Below are positions 59,864-64,000 of a stretch of DNA of 64,000 nt, piece after piece. The translations under genes and the position numbers were made by a program. The stretch comes from Palsa-343 sp036269135 (GTDB lineage: Bacteria > Acidobacteriota > Terriglobia > Terriglobales > Acidobacteriaceae). Below the pieces are notes generated by a model. It had not been told where the DNA came from. It saw only the letters and a list, made by a program, of their open reading frames with translations, and ran no database searches. Position 1 is the stretch's first letter; each line of letters starts with the position of its first letter. The stretch is from positions 14,763 through 78,762 of the forward strand of contig DATASQ010000024.1 of NCBI GenBank assembly GCA_036269135.1, in the 5' to 3' direction.

Positions 59864-61408
59864 TTGAAGAAGAGAAGTCTCCGGTATTTGTGTGGTATTC
59901 TCAGCGCGCTTTTTGTGGTTTGTATCGTCGCTGTTTCCTGCGGCAAGAATTACTATTTCGCCGGCCGCACCCTGCCTCCCAGCAAGGTGCTGAACCGGGT
60001 CCTGATCGCCGAGCAGAACCCCAGCGCGCTGGCCAGCGGGTCCCTGCCGTTCATGGATGCGTTTTACGATATCCGTCACGCCTCCAACACTTCCAGCGGA
60101 GCCTTTTCGATTAGCGGATTTTCCGGCAAGCTGCCGCTGACCATTGAGAACCTGCCGGAGCAGCAGGTGGGCGCGGTCTACAGCGAGGGAGACGGGAGCC
60201 TGACCCTGGTCAGCTATGCCGAGGAGAAGGTGGATGCCACGGTCACGATTCCCGGCGGCGTCTCCAGCGGCACCCAGGCCAGCCCCTACACCGGGATCGC
60301 CATCAGCCGCGACCTGAGCTATGTTTACGCGGCCAACCCGGCGAACCACGTCATCAGCGCGGTCGATCGCACCAAGGGCACAGCCCTCACGCTGAACCTG
60401 CCCAATGCATATGGAATCTCGGTGAATCCCGGCGGCACCGTGGCCCTGGTCTTCGTCCAGAACGCGGTGCAGGCGTCATCGGTCTCCGACGATCCCACGG
60501 TCAACCCGGGCCTGAACCCCGCAACCTTTGCCGTTTACAGCATTGTTCATCTGACCGAGGATGAGGAGTACGCGGCCCAGAACAATCCTCACTACGTTTA
60601 CACCTACACCGATGCAACGGGCGTGACGCATTCCACCGAGGCCCAGGACTGCGAGCCGCAGTCGCTGCCCACCTGGTGCGTCTTCCCGGTCGGCACCGGC
60701 GCCACGGCCAGCTTCGACCACCCGGTGAAAGCCGTGTTCTCGCCCGACGGCACCACCGCGTATGTCCTGAACTGCGGGCCGGAATGCGGCGGCACCACGT
60801 CCAGCATCACCACCATCCCCATCCCCGCCTCGGCGCTCAATGCAGGCAGCGTGGGCGCCAGCGGGATCGCCCTGCAGGCGGCGGCGAATATTCCCGTCCC
60901 CAACGGGGCCAGCGACGCCATTTTCAATGGGAATACGATGTATGTGGCGGGACAGCAATACCAGCCATCCAGCGGCCTTTTCGCCGGTTATCTGAGCGTC
61001 GTGAACACGCCGTCCGACACCCTCGCCGGGACGTATTCCATCAGCGACGGCCTGCATACCCGCATGGTTTTCGCCGACGACAGCACTCTCTGGATCGGGT
61101 CGGCGCACTGCAACGAGGGCCCCCGCTATCAGCAATCGCAGACCGGGGGGAGCGCGAACTTCGGCTGCATGACCATGTTCAACACCACCACCAGCACGGC
61201 CACGCTCAGCTCCTACAAGGGAGACGGCACCGGGATCGCCGCGGTGACCGGACTGCACAAGGTCTACACCACCGAAGGCGGCCAGATTTACATTTACAGC
61301 ACCACCAATATGGCGGCGCTGGATAATGCCAACGTCACGGTGGCCGGTACCGCCATCGATGCGGCCTATATGGACGCCGGCAGCGATGACGACAACACCA
61401 TCTACTGA
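59864..61408 (+). CDS. Lipoprotein, probably beta-propeller, function unknown
   Basis: A 514-residue protein beginning at TTG 59864. The lipoprotein signal is KKRSLRYLCGILSALFVV then VAVSC at the cleavage site. The mature part looks strand-rich, with repeated blades such as SPYTGIAISRDLSYVYAANP, HPVKAVFSPDGTTAYVLNC and AIFNGNTMYVAGQQY, in the manner of YVTN/lactonase-like propellers. It contains several Cys pairs (EAQDCEPQ, WCVF, CGPECGG, HCNEGP, FGCM), which could form disulfides in the periplasm. The function is not known. Confidence 0.72.
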   Translation: MKKRSLRYLCGILSALFVVCIVAVSCGKNYYFAGRTLPPSKVLNRVLIAEQNPSALASGSLPFMDAFYDIRHASNTSSGAFSISGFSGKLPLTIENLPEQQVGAVYSEGDGSLTLVSYAEEKVDATVTIPGGVSSGTQASPYTGIAISRDLSYVYAANPANHVISAVDRTKGTALTLNLPNAYGISVNPGGTVALVFVQNAVQASSVSDDPTVNPGLNPATFAVYSIVHLTEDEEYAAQNNPHYVYTYTDATGVTHSTEAQDCEPQSLPTWCVFPVGTGATASFDHPVKAVFSPDGTTAYVLNCGPECGGTTSSITTIPIPASALNAGSVGASGIALQAAANIPVPNGASDAIFNGNTMYVAGQQYQPSSGLFAGYLSVVNTPSDTLAGTYSISDGLHTRMVFADDSTLWIGSAHCNEGPRYQQSQTGGSANFGCMTMFNTTTSTATLSSYKGDGTGIAAVTGLHKVYTTEGGQIYIYSTTNMAALDNANVTVAGTAIDAAYMDAGSDDDNTIY

Positions 61409-61434
61409 CGGATAAACGGGACAGCCAGGCGCGC

Positions 61435-62157
61435 ATGGCGGATGCACCGATCGCTGACGTTCTCGCCCTCGCCGCGCATCGCGACGATGTGGAGCAAACC
61501 TGCGGCGGCACCCTGCTGCGCCTCGCCTCGCTCGGCGTCTCCACCGCCATTCTGGATCTGACCCGCGGTGAAGCCGGAACGCGCGGCTCCGCCGAGGAGC
61601 GCGCCGCCGAAGCCTCTGAAGCCGCCGCCATCCTGGGCGCGGGCTGGCGCGAGGCTCTCGATCTCCCCGACGGCCGCGTGGAGAATACCTGGGAAAATCG
61701 GCTGAAGATTGTCGAGGTGCTGCGCCGGGTGCGTCCCCGCGTGGTGATCCTGCCCTACTGGACCGGCCGCCACCCCGACCATTACACCTCTGCGACCCTG
61801 GGGTACGAAGCCTGTTTCCTCGCCGGGCTGGCGAAAATCGAAACCGGAACCGCGCCGCATCGGCCCTTCAAGATCGTCTACGCCAGTCTTTACGCCGATG
61901 TCCGGCCCACCTTCGTGGTGGACATCACGCCGTTCATCGAAGACCGTCACCGGGCGCTGATGGCCTACCGGTCACAGTATGCCAATCAGGCAGCCGGCAG
62001 CGGCCTCTTCGTCCCCGAGGAGGAAATTCGCGAGCGCACCTTCGCGGAGGCCCGCCACTACGGCCTGCTGGCGGGGGTTCGCTATGCGGAGCCCTTCGTC
62101 CAGAAGGAAGTCGGCCTGGTGGACGACCTGACCCTGATCCCCGTCCAGTCGCTTTAA
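61435..62157 (+). CDS. bshB1: BshB1-like PIG-L deacetylase
   Basis: A 240-residue zinc-dependent deacetylase of the PIG-L/LmbE family, most like BshB1 of bacillithiol synthesis, which removes the acetyl group from GlcNAc-malate. The zinc and catalytic motif is AAHRDDVEQTCGGTLLRL (the usual AHPDD has Arg in place of Pro here) with RHPDHYTSATLGYEA as the second His-containing part. The stretch KIVYASLYADVRPTFVVDIT follows. No bshA or bshC is in the window, so the bacillithiol role is inferred. Confidence 0.78.
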   Translation: MADAPIADVLALAAHRDDVEQTCGGTLLRLASLGVSTAILDLTRGEAGTRGSAEERAAEASEAAAILGAGWREALDLPDGRVENTWENRLKIVEVLRRVRPRVVILPYWTGRHPDHYTSATLGYEACFLAGLAKIETGTAPHRPFKIVYASLYADVRPTFVVDITPFIEDRHRALMAYRSQYANQAAGSGLFVPEEEIRERTFAEARHYGLLAGVRYAEPFVQKEVGLVDDLTLIPVQSL

Positions 62158-62264
62158 TCCGATCCGGCGAACACCGGGCTGAATCGCGCCTGGACTTGGA
62201 TGGTGCAACCGTGTACATTCACCTGCGACAGCGCACCCGTCCTGGCTGAAAGGAATCCCCGCAT

Positions 62265-64000
62265 TTGAACCTCACAACCATCGACTGGCTCATCATGCTG
62301 CTGTATTTCGTTTTTGTGCTGGGCATTGGCTTCGCACTGAAACGCTTCATGAAGACCAGCAAGGACTATCTGCAGGCAGGGCGCTCGCTGCCCGCCTGGA
62401 TCTGCGGACTGGCCTTCATTTCCGCCAACCTCGGCGCCCAGGAAGTGATTGGCATGGGGGCCTCGGGCGCCAAGTACGGCATCGTCACCAGCCAGTTCTA
62501 CTGGATCGGCGCCATCCCCGCCATGGTCTTCGTCGGCGTCTTCATGATGCCCTTCTACTACGGCTCCAAAGCCCGCTCCGTCCCGGAATTCCTCCGCCTC
62601 CGCTTCGACGAGAAGACCCGCGCCTGGAACGCCTGCACCTTCGCCTTCATGACCGTGTTTTCCTCCGGCATCTCGATGTACGCGATGGCCCGCCTCATCC
62701 AGACCCTTCACGTCTTCGACGGACTCTTCCGCACGCTCGGCCTGCCGCTGGACTGGATCTTCCACTTCGCCATCCTCCTCTCGGCGATCATCGTCCTGCT
62801 CTACATCTTTCTCGGGGGCCTCACCAGCGCCATCTACAACGAAGTTCTCCAGTTCTTCCTCATCGTCGCCGGATTTGTGCCCCTCGTCTGGGTGGGTCTG
62901 AAAAACGTTGGCGGCTGGAATGGCCTGAAGCACACGCTGCCCCACGCATATCTCCACTCCTGGCAGGGGATGGCCAGCGCTCACACCAATCCGCTCGGCG
63001 TGGACTGGTTCGGCCTCACCGCGGGCCTCGGCTTCGTCCTCTCCTTCGGCTACTGGTGTACCGACTTCCTCGTCATTCAGACCGCGATGGCCGCGAATTC
63101 CGAGGAGTCCGCCCGCCGCGTGCCCCTCATCGCCGCTATTCCGAAAATGTTCTTTCCTTTCCTGGTCATCCTGCCGGGACTCATCGCCATCGCCACGCCT
63201 GTTGTGACTCGCCACGTCATGGCGGCCTCCGCGCCCGTCGGCATGACCCGCAGCGCCGCCGCTAACTCGCAGTATGTCCAGGACGGCCAGGGGCTCATCC
63301 CGCCCAAAGTCGATCCCGTGACCGGCAAAATCATGCTCGACACGCATGGCAAGCCGATCCTCGACTACGACCTGGCCATTCCCAACATGCTGCTCCACTA
63401 CTTCCCCACCGGCATTCTGGGCCTCGGCCTCACCGCCCTGCTGGCCAGCTTCATGTCCGGGATGGCCGGCAACGTCACCGCCTTCAATACCGTCTGGACC
63501 TTTGACCTCTACCAGTCCTACATCTACAAAAACGGCAGCGACGCGCACTATCTGAAGATGGGCCGATGGACCACCGTCGTCGGCATATTGATTTCCATGG
63601 GGACCGCCTACGTCGTCCTCGGCTTCAACAACATCATGGACACGCTCCAGCTCGTCTTCTCGATCGTGAACGCGCCACTCTTCGCGACGTTCCTCCTCGG
63701 CATGTTCTGGAAGCGCACCACGGGCCATGCGGCGTTCACCGGACTCGTCAGCGGCACCCTGGCCGCCGTCCTGCATCACGGCCTCACCATCCCGGCCTCA
63801 ACCGCCCCCGGCATCCACGGCGGCTGGATCCACGTGGTGCACGTCTATCCCAGCGAAATGGCTCTCGACTTCTACCAGGCCATCTTCGCCTTCACCGTCA
63901 ACCTGGTCATTACCGTCGCCATCAGCCTGTTCACAAAGCCGCGGCCGGAGAAGGAACTCGTCGGCCTCGTCTACTCCTTAACCCCCAAGCCCGTCGAACA
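62265..64000 (+). CDS. Sodium/solute symporter (SSS/SGLT family), 3' end outside window
   Basis: The frame opens with TTG at 62265 (AAAGGA ten bases upstream) and runs off the right edge after 578 codons. It has about 13-14 membrane helices. Conserved areas of the sodium/solute symporter family are visible: AFISANLGAQEVIGMGASGA near the start, FGYWCTDFLVIQTAMAANSE, and LTALLASFMSGMAGNVTAFN with WTFDLYQSYI after it, which holds the Ser residues near the sodium site. It most resembles the sugar-type (SGLT-like) branch, but substrate is unknown. The C-terminus is not seen. Confidence 0.88.
   Translation, partial: MNLTTIDWLIMLLYFVFVLGIGFALKRFMKTSKDYLQAGRSLPAWICGLAFISANLGAQEVIGMGASGAKYGIVTSQFYWIGAIPAMVFVGVFMMPFYYGSKARSVPEFLRLRFDEKTRAWNACTFAFMTVFSSGISMYAMARLIQTLHVFDGLFRTLGLPLDWIFHFAILLSAIIVLLYIFLGGLTSAIYNEVLQFFLIVAGFVPLVWVGLKNVGGWNGLKHTLPHAYLHSWQGMASAHTNPLGVDWFGLTAGLGFVLSFGYWCTDFLVIQTAMAANSEESARRVPLIAAIPKMFFPFLVILPGLIAIATPVVTRHVMAASAPVGMTRSAAANSQYVQDGQGLIPPKVDPVTGKIMLDTHGKPILDYDLAIPNMLLHYFPTGILGLGLTALLASFMSGMAGNVTAFNTVWTFDLYQSYIYKNGSDAHYLKMGRWTTVVGILISMGTAYVVLGFNNIMDTLQLVFSIVNAPLFATFLLGMFWKRTTGHAAFTGLVSGTLAAVLHHGLTIPASTAPGIHGGWIHVVHVYPSEMALDFYQAIFAFTVNLVITVAISLFTKPRPEKELVGLVYSLTPKPVE

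Overview
The window looks like a chromosomal segment of a GC-rich Gram-negative bacterium. The best guess is Acidobacteriota (Terriglobia type). This is inferred from gene content and from a split ATP synthase locus, because no rRNA or other marker gene is present. An outer membrane is implied by lpxD and by Wza/Wzc-type export genes. Three proteins carry twin-arginine (Tat) signals. Many starts are TTG or GTG.

Layout. 1-3184: the 5' part of a Tat-exported GH125 family protein, then the ATP synthase Fo genes atpZ-like/atpI/atpB/atpE without the rest of the operon. 3258-5216: a monohaem cytochrome c and a Tat-exported HisC-like aminotransferase. 5257-19130 (minus strand): a complex I operon in the order nuoA-C-D-(unknown ORF)-E-F-G-H-J-K-L-M-N. 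nuoB and nuoI are absent, and an unknown 124-residue ORF is wedged between nuoD and nuoE by 4-base overlaps on both sides. 19283-23327: pckA, two unknown proteins, a DksA/TraR protein and a YfgM-like TPR protein.

23367-36159: a surface polysaccharide region. It holds a Rossmann-type methyltransferase-like protein, a methyltransferase, a CgeB-like and an exostosin-like glycosyltransferase, an SGNH protein, then a minus-strand wzc-wza-wzy-like operon and a membrane PAS-GGDEF-EAL protein. An 11-base word is shared upstream of wzc and of the GGDEF-EAL gene. 36568-44277: a tetrahaem cytochrome, a DMT transporter, HtrA, a peptidoglycan-binding-like protein, a SnoaL-like protein, a Tat-exported aldo/keto reductase and a radical SAM protein.

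44341-64000: two heptanucleotide tandem repeat arrays (44341-44466 and 47429-47491), each in a short intergenic gap next to a start codon. Around them lie ybgC, a lipoprotein, a beta-helix glycosidase, argS and metG, a RelB/RelE module inserted before tatD, yajQ, a polyprenyl synthase, lpxD, a MobB-like P-loop protein, a double hotdog thioesterase, xseB, a homocysteine methyltransferase/MTHFR fusion, a beta-propeller-like lipoprotein, a BshB1-like deacetylase and a truncated sodium/solute symporter.

Most of the window is housekeeping: energy conservation, gluconeogenesis, tRNA charging, and isoprenoid and lipid A synthesis. The least explained parts are the unknown ORF in the incomplete nuo operon, the heptamer arrays, the polysaccharide cluster, the MobB-like protein, and a possible structured leader or operator before the methionine-cycle gene. 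No rRNA, tRNA, CRISPR array or insertion sequence was recognised.
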